A stretch of DNA of 64,000 bases from Epichloe hybrida (Eukaryota > Ascomycota > Sordariomycetes > Hypocreales > Clavicipitaceae), in assembly GCA_019022495.1 (NCBI GenBank), contig JAFEKR010000004.1, forward strand, positions 434,001 through 498,000. The letters run 5' to 3'. This document shows, in pieces, positions 8,900-18,715 of this stretch. Positions within the stretch are counted from its first letter, which is position 1. The number at the start of each line of letters is the position of its first letter. A program made the position numbers and the translations under genes. Below the pieces are notes generated by a model that did not search any database, had not been told where the DNA came from, and saw nothing but the letters and a program-made list of their open reading frames with translations.

Positions 8900-9472
8900 A
8901 TGCTGGTGAAGCACCACGCATCGACCTCCGACAGCTATGGTGCAACTGATCACAGTGGCCTTGTACCACCGAGATCATCTTTCTCGAGGAAGTTCCAGAC
9001 GGACCTTCGGCTACGAGGCCTACCCTACCATTGGGGCATCATCCTGACGCCTCAGACTAGCCGGGGACGAGACTGCTGGACCTACGCAGCCACCGACAAA
9101 TGCTACCTTGATACCGTCACTATGCGAATGGTAAACCCTAGAATGGATTGGTGGCTTGATCACAGGGATAATGTCGACCCTGCACTCAGTGGCAAGCTTC
9201 TCGGACGCATCATCATCGGGCAGGTACCTGACGGAATCACATTTGCCGAGGTTGACGAATTTCTTCAGAGTGTGCCCCTGCCGGTCAAAAACAAGGATCC
9301 GCAACAGAGCTGTGTGACGTGGGTGTCGGATGCCATCCAGCGACTCCAAGGACGAGGCTGGGTGCGCGTCTTTGAGCTTGCAAACTTCAAGGATTTTGCA
9401 CTTTCCGCCGCCGATCAATGGATTAACGAACTCGAGTCGACGGAGCCCAGGGTGGTAGAGTACAAAGTTTAG
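8900..9472 (+). CDS. Fungal hypothetical protein, possible DUF6914-like (190 aa)
   Basis: The frame is open from 8,795, but that position is TTG; the first ATG is at 8,900, giving 190 residues ending VVEYKV. The core reads LPYHWGIILTPQT (about 48-60), then CWTYAATDKCYLD, then a block near 105-120 containing GKLLGRIIIGQVPDG. Next is a Leu/Val/Pro stretch (EVDEFLQSVPLPV), followed by CVTWVSDAIQRLQGRGW (about 144-160). This order (YHW near the start, a VP motif, C-x-x-WV before an amphipathic helix) recalls a family of fungal proteins annotated as DUF6914, often found near APH-type kinases and other accessory genes. The assignment is from memory and unverified. The conserved His and Cys might suggest a papain/LRAT-like fold, which is speculation. 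It is divergent from the APH gene. Confidence 0.65.
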   Translation: MLVKHHASTSDSYGATDHSGLVPPRSSFSRKFQTDLRLRGLPYHWGIILTPQTSRGRDCWTYAATDKCYLDTVTMRMVNPRMDWWLDHRDNVDPALSGKLLGRIIIGQVPDGITFAEVDEFLQSVPLPVKNKDPQQSCVTWVSDAIQRLQGRGWVRVFELANFKDFALSAADQWINELESTEPRVVEYKV

Positions 9473-9773
9473 CTAGACATGAATCTCGCTCTTTCTACGA
9501 ATATGGTTGACCTGGTCGCTAACGCGGAGGAGAGGACAAGTTATTAAATTGACCCTTGGGGCAAGCCAGGCGAGACACGTTTGCGACGGCGCCCTCCTAT
9601 CGCAGACTCAAGCTTGAAAACTACCGGCTTGTAGCCAACATATCGTTGATCTTGAGCAGCTAGATGGCGATCTATGTCTTGAATGTTCCCTTTTAGATAT
9701 TCATCTCTTGCACGCTCATACACATAAGACTCAACTACTTTGTGACTGTTGTTGTATACTATATGAAATGTTC
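9473..9773. other. Intergenic region, 3' of the 8,900-9,472 gene
   Basis: No gene is supported. The sequence becomes AT-richer from about 9,690, but CpA and TpG remain common, so it is not RIP-altered. Confidence 0.35.
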
Positions 9774-10103
9774 TTACAACTCCATTCGCTGTGTGTTTAT
9801 CTCTATATCTTCCACCATGAAACAGATCCCAGTTGTCTTCATAACTCCTTCCATCGCATCTTTCGATATTGTCTTGCCATTGACAGAGCTACCAAAGTAG
9901 GTCTTCTTTCCAAGAAATACAGATTTTGAGATCTTGTCTTCTATCTCCATCGACATTCCAGGAAAGAGAGTGAATGAAAATATTGTCTTCATGATAATCA
10001 TTACATCTTTGATATCACATTTTGCTCTGAGTGTCCTCTTGACATAACATGGATCTGTGTCTCTATAGACCACACGGGTTCCAAGAATTGCCCGCATAAT
10101 CAT
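9774..10103 (-). CDS. Unrecognised ORF (109 aa), possible gene fragment
   Basis: The minus-strand frame starts at ATG 10,103 (MIMRAILGTRVVYRDTDP) and ends INTQRMEL. It is rich in Met, Ile, Lys and Asp, with blocks such as KTIFSFTLFPGMSMEIEDK and SVFLGKKTYFGSSVNGKTI. The latter looks like real protein with alternating strands, but I cannot place it. The codon choice and AT-rich DNA differ from the neighbouring genes, hinting at an acquired or decaying fragment. The frame could be extended to 10,136 only with a non-ATG start. It may be an exon of a broken gene or chance. Confidence 0.3.
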   Translation of the reverse strand: MIMRAILGTRVVYRDTDPCYVKRTLRAKCDIKDVMIIMKTIFSFTLFPGMSMEIEDKISKSVFLGKKTYFGSSVNGKTISKDAMEGVMKTTGICFMVEDIEINTQRMEL

Positions 10104-10997
10104 GCCGCTAGATGCGGAGATCCCGGGCCAGGCCACGGCTTTTCCATTTCTTTCTGGTGCAAATACACAGTCTGATGTTGTTGTTGCGTTACGAGACGAA
10201 CTTTGTTAGAGCCGAGGTTTACTGTGTGCCCACTAACGTGTTCCACCAGACACCCGCACGCACACGAGTAGGCTCCTCAGAGTCCAAGACTGCCATACAC
10301 GCATCGCCTGTCCAACAAGCCGAAGTAAGGGGTCAGAACAAAAAGTGCGAAATTGCAAAGTTCTCTTCTCGTGGCCTTCCGACTATTCGCGTTTTCACTT
10401 CGCCGCGGCGACGGTTCGGGATCCCACGGCGGGGCGGCCGGCTGCGAACCCGGTCCAACGCTCTCCGAGGCCGGGGCTTCGGATTGTAGAGCGGCCCGAG
10501 CCGCCATGGGGCCTTCGCAGGGAGTAGCCCATTTGTATGGACTACGAAGGACCGTGATTCGCAACCTCAGCGCCCCTGGCGCTCATAATATAGTTATTAT
10601 AATAATGATCACCGCTCATTAGCAATAGTATCATAGAGGCATGCAGCCTCCTGCTGCCTACCGCACCTCGTCTCCAACGGATCTACATGTACTCCGTATG
10701 TGGCGCTTCTCTGCAGGTAAAAGGCCATCGTCTGGTGCGATTAATCGCGCGCGGGATGAAGATCCGCGTGCCACGGCCTATCAGAGGGCAGCCAAGATGC
10801 GTGCAAACCTCGAGGTTAGCCTAGTCCTTTACTTCCGAGCTATCCGGCCTAATCCTTTGCTTCCGAACTAACCGGCATTGTATCTTGCTTCTAGCTAGCT
10901 AGCCATATGGCAGAGCACTGTTTGTATTTTTTAGGGTTTTCTTGTATTAAAATTGGATTATATTGTATTAGATGTTAACAATTTCTTTTGCTTATTA
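10104..10997. other. Right margin of the gene island with a GC-rich patch
   Basis: No confident gene. A strongly GC-rich patch (about 10,390-10,530, with runs such as ggcggggcggccggctgcg) stands out and has overlapping short frames on both strands, none recognised. A 28-bp tandem repeat follows at 10,819-10,874. From about 10,910 the sequence becomes AT-rich up to the LTR of element C. Confidence 0.4.
10819..10874. repeat. Two tandem copies of a 28-bp unit
   Basis: Unit 1 (10,819-10,846) and unit 2 (10,847-10,874) both follow the pattern gcctaRtcctttRcttccgaR. They differ at four positions, and three of those are G/A changes. Confidence 0.85.
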
Positions 10998-11002
10998 GGT
11001 AT

Positions 11003-11302
11003 TGTTAGAACAAAGGTGATATCAATCGCGCGTCGCAGCCGCAATTACCTAGCAAAAGCTCGGGCCGCGCGCACCCTACACGTAACCCACAACCTAGCCC
11101 GTTTATTAGCTAGGAAATATAGGGCTATAAACATATAACCCCTTTTTCCCTCTTTAATTATAGCTACTAGCTTTTAACTTCTCTTTTTATATAATTAATT
11201 AATAAAATAAATAATATAGCCTAGAATAAATAATTAATAATAATACTATTCTTTAGGCTTATAACTATATTATATTAAATTTAATACCCTATAAATCTAA
11301 CA
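11003..11302 (+). repeat. 5' LTR of Copia element C
   Basis: This 300-bp LTR starts TGTTAGAACAAAGG and ends AAATCTAACA. The following bases, ctaattaggagttacc, match the boundary sequence downstream of the element A LTR and the corresponding end of element D, so this is the primer-binding-site side. The 5' flank is ggtat, but the 3' LTR lies outside the window, so the target duplication cannot be confirmed. Its first half keeps GC-rich, unmutated stretches. Confidence 0.8.
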
Positions 11303-14300
11303 CTAATTAGGAGTTACCTTTATAGATAACTATATAGTCTTTAAATACTATAAATTAGCAAGGTTAATTAGAAAAGGTAACTTACCTAATAATAACTTAC
11401 CTTATAAAATAGGAGGGCTATATTTAATAATAAGTTATACTAATAAAAAGGTATAATATAGCTCTCTTCCTACTTTAGTATTAATATCTATATTTATATA
11501 AATTCTAAAATAATAAAGAAGGGTTTAATACTAGTAGCTAAGCTATCCCCTTATCTTTCTTTATTATATATTTTATTATATACTTAAAGTTAACTACCTT
11601 ACCTTATAATCCTTTATATCTATAATAAGTTATATAAAACTATATTTACACCTCTCTTATCCCTTATATTAAAAATTTACTCTCCCTTAATCTATAAGAA
11701 TATTAGATATAGCTAGACTATCTAGGACCTCTAGTTAATTTAGAGTTCCAAGTAAGAGTAATAGCTATAATAATACTATAGAAGGCATTAAAACTAGAGA
11801 TAGTAATAAATACCTTAAGAAAGGAAAAACCCTTATTTACACTAATCTATACCCTTATATCTTTATAAGACTTTAATAATATATTATAAAGGAATTACTT
11901 TAATAAATAAAGAGCTTTAAATATAAAAGTATTATAATACCTAAGGAAATTAGTCTTTATATCCTTATAAAGACTAAATAATATAAAGAGTAAGGATTAT
12001 TTAAAAGAACACTATTCTTTAAATTTAGTAATAACTTCTATAAATAGTTAAGAGATAAGTTTATAGTAAGGAGAGACCTTTCCTAGAATAGACTTTAAGA
12101 CTATTTTCTTTATAATAAAGTATATATAACTATTAGAAAAAGTATAAAGATAGTAAATAATCTTAAAGAGGTAGTAACCTAGGAAGAATTTTAATTTTAG
12201 ACTCTTAAGGAAATTAAGAAAGCTAGAAAGAAGTATATAAGCTTCTAGAAAAACCTAGAAAATAAAGATTTCTTTTATAATTTACTAAATAATAGGGATA
12301 TTAGGACCTAATAGCCTACCCCTTTACCCTGCCTATTAGTATAATTATTATTAAAGGGATTAATAAGCTAATCTCCTCTTAGAAGGTTAATTACTCTAGA
12401 AGTAAGAGTACTAAAGAATACTATTTATAAGTATTTATAAATAACTTCCTTACCTATATATTTACTATAGATAATTTTATAGGACTACCCTAAGAATACT
12501 ACTAATAATAACCTTAAGTAAAAGTATTACTAAAGGAGTTAACTCCTACTACCTAGGGTTAATAATACCCTAGTTAAAATAACCTAGAGAGTTATACTTT
12601 CTTCTCCTTAATATAAGGGAGAGAAAGATTAAAGAGAATAATAAACCCTAAGATCTTTACCTATAAGGCTACTCTCTTACTTCCTAAAGATTATACTATT
12701 CTCTTTATAAATATAAAAGAAAGTACCTAGAGGACCTCTATAGACTTAGAGGCTTTCTTTAAAGTAAATTATAGACTTATTAAAGGTATACCCTAAGGAA
12801 TAACTCTATATTACTAATAATTATAATATGCTTAAATTAAAGCTTTAAATATTCTATAGACAGTCTAAATTACTTAATATCTAACCTAAGTAAGATAGTT
12901 ATATATTTAAGGTTATACTTAAAGGTAAAGCTTTATAATACTATATAGACTATCTCTTAAAACCTAGTTAACTATAAGACCTCCTTATGCTTATTAGCTA
13001 TATAAGAGAATAATTTAAGACTAAGAATATATAGTAAAGATATCTCCTAGAGTAAAATAATTTAACTCTATAAGGAATTATAAATAAAAACTTAAGTAAA
13101 TTAATAATTAAGTGCTTTAATAAACTTATAGAGAAGCTAGCTATCTTATAATAAGTAGTACCTAAGGTAAGCTAAAGTAAAAGGGCACTTTAGAATTAAC
13201 TTATAGAAGCTTATAAGAATATCCTAGAATATAGAGAAGCTATTATAGACTTACTAAAGGGACTATAAGAGTTTTATAAATAGGTTAGGATAATAATCTA
13301 ACTTATTAAGGAAGAGAAAAAGAACTATTAATAATTCCTAACTAAAGCTATAACCCTAGAGTAATTCTAGACTAACTAAAGATATAATAGGATAGGAAAA
13401 GAGACCTAATGTTACGACTGTGGTGGGAGAGATATAAACGGAGTGAAGGCTAAGGTTCTTAGTCATAGCTAGAGAGCTATTTCTTAGGGGTAAGTGCATA
13501 AAGGTCTTAAACTCTAACCTCCTATATCCTTTATAAGCAGTCCTTATTTAAATACCTTACTATATGCACATAGCTATCTAGCAGCTACTTAGTTATCCGT
13601 GTAACCTAAGGCTTATCCGAGGGCTCCATCATGTGACCGTCCTATCCATAGCTCCCTGGCCTCCGTGCTCCTAACACCTAATACCCCTTAAAACCATAAG
13701 AAAGAGAAGGAAACCCTTATATAAAAAAGTACTATATATATAGTAAAGAAGGATACTAGTTATCTAAGTATTTAGAAGAGGACTATAAGAAGGCATATTA
13801 ATGCTTTAAGAACCACTACCTTACAAATCTAGCTAATAACTTATATAACTTATTTCTTATATAGTATAAGGGAGAATAAGAGCCCTAATCCCCTATTAAT
13901 AATAAGATTACTTAGTATATAAAGAGTATTAAATTTAATAACAGCCCTAATAGTATAGATAGGCTAGTACCTATAAGCTTCTTTAATTATAGAATATAAC
14001 TTAATAGTAAAAGAATAGTTTAATTCCTAATAAGTTAAGTAGCTTATTATAGTCTAAGTAAAGAAAACCCCTTCTAGTAAGAACTCTTAAGTAAAGCTCT
14101 AGTAATATTTACACTAGAAGATTACTATTCTTATATAACTTTCTAAGGGATTATACCTAATATAAGAGCTATAAAGTTCTCTATAGTAAGGCACCCTTAA
14201 TTCCTTACTTTATAATATTAAATACCTAAGCTATTACTTAATAAATCAAAAGTAAAGAAAGTAGTAATTAGATTTAGCGTAGGAGAACAAATTATTACGC

Positions 14301-16905
14301 TTAGAGTAGCTAATATACCTACCCCCTTTAAAAATATTCTCTTTTAGGTTATACTAATAAATACTCTATTTCTCTTATCCCTTAATAATATAGACTATTT
14401 ATAAATTAACTTTAATATCTCTAAGAATACACTATAATAAGAAAATATTAAAGTCCTTATAATATATAAATAAGGGCATGCTTAAATACTACTTATATAG
14501 AAAGAAGAAGTAATTACTTAGAGCTACCTTATAGAAGGCAAACTATAGTAATTATATTATTACTTTAAGTATTTATTAATCTAATAACTATATAAGGTTC
14601 TCTATAAATTAGGGTATAATATTAACATTAAGGCTATTAAGGAGCTAATAAGAATCTATTACTAATACTAAATATATATAAATAGCCCTAATTACTTTAA
14701 ATTTACCCTTAAGGATAAGTATAGCTTTAACTATAAGGTAATAGTAAATATTTTCTACCTTAATAGTAACTACCTTGCACTCTATGCTATAGATATAGCT
14801 ACAGTATTTAATAAAGCGAAATTCCTTAATAATATCTCTATAAAAACAACCTAGGAAGCCCTCTAGATATACTAGATTAATACTTATCTAGGCCCTCTGG
14901 ATTTTATTATTATAGACACTAGAATAAACTTCTATAGTAATAAATTCAGATAATTTATAGCTTTAATATTAATTTTAATTAAGGAAGTCCCTATTAAGGT
15001 ATACTATAGCATTAGGAAAGTTAAAAAATATTATAGGCTACTCTAAAGAGCTTATAATATAATTAGGTGTAAATATCCTATAATACCTAAACCTATTGCC
15101 TTATAAATAGTAATAAAGGCCCTAAATAACACTATAGGCCCTAATAGCCTTATTCTAACTCTCCTTATCTTTAGAGCTTACTTATATATAATCAATAAGT
15201 CCTTACTATTACCTAATATTATATAGTATATAATTATAGTATAGAAAGCTACTAAAGAGATTAAGAGGCTCTATACTATTAGGAAGGTTAATAAGGCCCT
15301 TACTAAATATAATAGCCTAGATACCTTAAAAACCCTTAGTTTACTACTAGGATTAAAGATTTAAGTCTAGTAAGAAAGTAAGGAATAGGTAGGCCTATAT
15401 AAGCTACTAGTAATAACTAGAGAGAGCTATACACTTAACATACCTAGAGGCCTAAAGACCTTTAGGTTAACCTTTATTAAGCCTTACTATAATAATCCTA
15501 GTATAAAAAAGGTAGTAAAGCCTAGTAAAAAGAAAAAGAAAGAAAGGTAAGAGGCCTAAGATAAAAATATAGTACTAGTAATACCACTAAAGCATAGGCA
15601 TAGAAGGCCCTAAAAGAACTCTCCTATAATACCTTAAGAGACTAATACCTTCCTATTAATAAAAGAGCATAGTAACTTAGCCCTTATAATTAAGCTATGT
15701 AAGGAAGGAATTATTAAGACCTTAGGCAAACCTTTTAAATAATTAATAAAGGTAGAGATTAATGCCTTAATTAAGTAAGGTATGTTTAAATTTATTATAT
15801 TTAATAAGGAGAAGCATAGTAGGATTTAAATCTTTAATTCCTAAATTATTAATAAGATTAAAGGTAAGATAATAAAACCCTATAAAAAGTTATACCTTAT
15901 AATCTAAGGATATAAGGATAAAGGGAAATAGGCTATCCTTATATAGGCCTTAATAATTTAAAAAGTAAGCTAATAACTTATCCTTATAATAGCCTTATTA
16001 GTAAGATTAAGGAAATTTCTTATCTAGCTACGTGATATCTATTAGGCATATATACAAGCCTATATATTACTAGAGCGGCTAATCCTAGCACGCTTACCTA
16101 TTTAGATATAGCACCTTTACCTACCTAGCATAATTTTAAGGGTTATAAAGCCCCTTTATAAGCTCGTAGAGGCTAGAATGTATTAGTAAGTTATGTGTTA
16201 TAAGTATTATAAAGAGAATCTCTAGATAGAAAACTTTATATATAATCCCTACTTACTTATAACTATAAAGAAAAGCCTTAACTTTACGTGTATTAGAATA
16301 TAAACTAATAATACCCTTAGCTTATTAAATAAGAAGTTCTCTAAGAAGGAAGAGACTTAACTAGTTACTATAGGCTTTAATATAAAGCTAAAGTAATTCC
16401 TAACCTAGGATAGTCCCCTTATGTTTAATAGAGGTATTATTATACTAGAGAATAATACTATTAAGATATAGTAAAAAGAATAAAGTAATAAGTTAAAATT
16501 AGTTTTAATAATTAGTTTAAAGCGAAAATACATTAAGTAAAGGGCCTAAGGCGCTTATATTACCTTAATGTACTAACTAGAGGCTTACTTTGATCTATCT
16601 ATTACTATATAGCACTAAGAGCTAACCCTCGAGAATATAAAAGCCCTTAACTATTATCTAAAGTAGCAGATAAATTACCTAGAAAGAGGCCTAATATTTA
16701 TCCTAATAAACCTTAAGAAGGTAAAGCTCTTTACTTTTATAAATAAATCATTTACTAATAACTAGGACTTATTCTTATAACTAGGATATATACTTATCCT
16801 AGCTAATAAAGACTATACTAATAGCAAATTTATAATTAAAAGTAATATTATATACTTTAGCTTAATAAAAAGTAAGAGAGTTATATAAAGTATACTTACC
16901 TTAGA
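11303..16905 (+). pseudogene. Copia element C gag-pol remnant (RIP-inactivated, 3' end displaced)
   Basis: This is a Ty1/Copia polyprotein read through many TAA/TAG stops. Order: gag with a decayed CCHC knuckle near 13,720-13,830; integrase around 14,540-15,400 (the block at 14,880-14,925 reads about YLGPLDFIIIDT); reverse transcriptase about 15,680-16,450 with IKPLYGLVEARMYW near 16,140-16,185 and the catalytic segment decayed to CIRIQTNNT near 16,290; RNase H about 16,600-16,905 reading KKVKLFTFINKSFTNN and then KSKRVI. The frame is interrupted by a solo LTR at 13,410-13,676 and cut at 16,905 by a family G insertion inside the RNase H. The rest of C, including its 3' LTR, must lie beyond the window. 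No functional product is expected. Confidence 0.85.
13410..13676 (-). repeat. Solo LTR of the element F family, inside element C
   Basis: This 267-bp LTR begins TGTTACGACTGTGGTG and ends GCTCCTAACA. It is flanked by a 5-bp target duplication, cctaa (13,405-13,409 and 13,677-13,681). It is the reverse complement counterpart, of equal length, of the element F 5' LTR at 17,666-17,932. No internal sequence is present, so it is a solo LTR left by LTR-LTR recombination. It keeps more G/C than the surrounding C sequence, so it is younger than most of the damage in C. Confidence 0.9.
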
Positions 16906-17665
16906 CCCTCCTAAGTACGAGGTAAAACTGCTTAGCTTACTACACCCTAACACCCCATTCCTTTAACTTCTTTTTATCTGCCTTGTAAAGCTTATTGTTA
17001 GGCTTGCCCTTATTTTTTAGTATCTTCTCCCTTATATTATAGATACTATTAATTATCTTTAGGTTAGATTTATCTTCCCTTTCCTTTCCTTTACTTTTCT
17101 TCTCTTTTACTATATTATTTAATATTTCAGATAGTGTAGTGTCTTCTTTATAACCTTTAGCTATACTATTATCTGATTAGTTAGTTGTTAATTGGTTAAT
17201 TAGTAGCCTATGACCTACTTGGTGATGTAATAGATGAAGTGCGTCTATTGGTTTGGAATTGGATTAGCTGTAATTAAGGATAAGTTATGTTATTTTTTTA
17301 GGGTTTAAGTTTGCCTTAGAGCTTTAAAGAATAAGTTATAAGATAGAAGAGATGTAAAGAGATAGAACAAATATAGTTATAGAGGAAGGGGGAATCACGT
17401 TAATTTATACTATAAGTAAAACTTAAATAGATTTAAGTTTAACTACGGTTGCGAATTATAACTATATCTTACGTAATCGTAGCTATAAAGTTTATTATAA
17501 ACTTTATATTAACTTTTTAGCCCCTAAATTTGTAGCTTAAAGCTTATTCCTTAATGTTTTACCTAACACTATAGTGATTATTAAATTTAGTTGTTATATG
17601 TGGCACTAGCTAGGTATTGCTAGTAATCTTTTTGGTTCCTTGAAAATTAGATGCATTGGCCACAG
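16906..17665 (-). mobile_element. Family G element, copy 2, inserted in C and split by F
   Basis: The copy starts at ccctcctaagtacgaggtaa next to the element C RNase H remnant and runs to the hairpin sequence gcattggccacag. There it is interrupted by the element F LTR. The remaining short A-rich end should resume beyond the right end of the window, after F. Both ends and the outer halves match copies 1 and 3, but the section at about 16,940-17,150 is unrelated or very divergent. On the minus strand it still reads as a long Lys-rich frame with very few stops. Confidence 0.75.
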
Positions 17666-17932
17666 TGTCAGGAGCAAGGAGGCTAGGGAGTCGCGGACAG
17701 GACGGTTACATAATAGAGCCCTTAGGTAAGCCTTAGCTTGCGCGGATAACTAAGTAGCTACTAGATAGTAATGTGTATATAATAAGGTATTTAAATAAGG
17801 ACTACCTATAAGAGATATAGAAAGTTAGAGTTAAAGACCTTTATATACTTACCCCTAAGTAGTAGCTTTCTAGCTATAACTAAAAACCTTAGCCTTTACT
17901 TTATTTATATCTCTCTTACTATAGTTATAATA
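17666..17932 (+). repeat. 5' LTR of Gypsy element F
   Basis: This 267-bp LTR starts TGTCAGGAGCAAGGAGG and ends with a RIP-decayed form of CAGTCGTAACA (tagttataata). It lies directly between family G sequence on the left and gag-like sequence on the right. It equals the solo LTR at 13,410-13,676 in length, in inverse orientation. Because F extends past position 64,000, the 3' LTR and target duplication cannot be seen; the left flanking 5 bp is cacag. Confidence 0.8.
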
Positions 17933-18419
17933 AGTTAAACTCTTAAACCCTTTTAGAAAAACAAACTATTAGCTAGATTTAAATATAAAGAAGCTATAGG
18001 ATATTTACTTAGAATATACCTATACTACCTAGTAAGGAAGCCCTAAACCTATAGCGCCTAAGTAATAACCTAAATAATTTAACTATAGAATATAATAAAG
18101 TATAGTAAATACTACCTAACTAATATTATAACCCTAGATCTAGAAATAATAATAATCTAGACTAGCTATAGAGGTAATATAAGGTTATATAAGCCTAGCT
18201 ATATAATGCCTATATAAGATAAAAGATTTTAGAAATAAAAGAGTAGCTTAAAGAAATAGAAGTAAACCTATAATTAGCTAGATTAGGTAAAAGACCTATA
18301 ATTACCCCTTAGATAGACGCACTAATAAATCCTGTATTCCTAGGTTTCCTACCTAATAGTAAGTTTATAATAAGCATGTACTTATAAAGCTTTATAAAAA
18401 TATAGTATAAGGTACTTAT

Positions 18420-18715
18420 TGTTAGAACAAGCATGATATTAACAAGGCTGCGCGCCTCTGATTGGCTAGGCGCGTTGCATCGCGGACCCACATGTCTGGC
18501 CTAACCGCGCCGCGGTTAGTATTAGCACATATGGCCTCTTCGCTAATAGCCCTAGTTAAGGCCCCTTTTCCTATAATAAATAGCACACCCTCTTTGCTTT
18601 TATTTAATCCCTCTTTTACTTGCTTTAATAGACTAGAATATATAATAATTACATATACTTTAGTCTACCCTAAAAACCCTATATATAGGTTAATAGTATC
18701 CTATAGATACTAACA
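18420..18715 (+). repeat. 5' LTR of Copia element A
   Basis: 296 bp, TGTTAGAACAAGCATG to ATACTAACA. The central GC-rich part (aaccgcgccgcggttag) is an inverted repeat and has largely escaped RIP here. Confidence 0.9.

Noticed and set aside
10412..10425. B-box-like ggttcgggatccc as a possible tRNA gene
   Set aside because: No cloverleaf or A box at proper distance could be folded around it.
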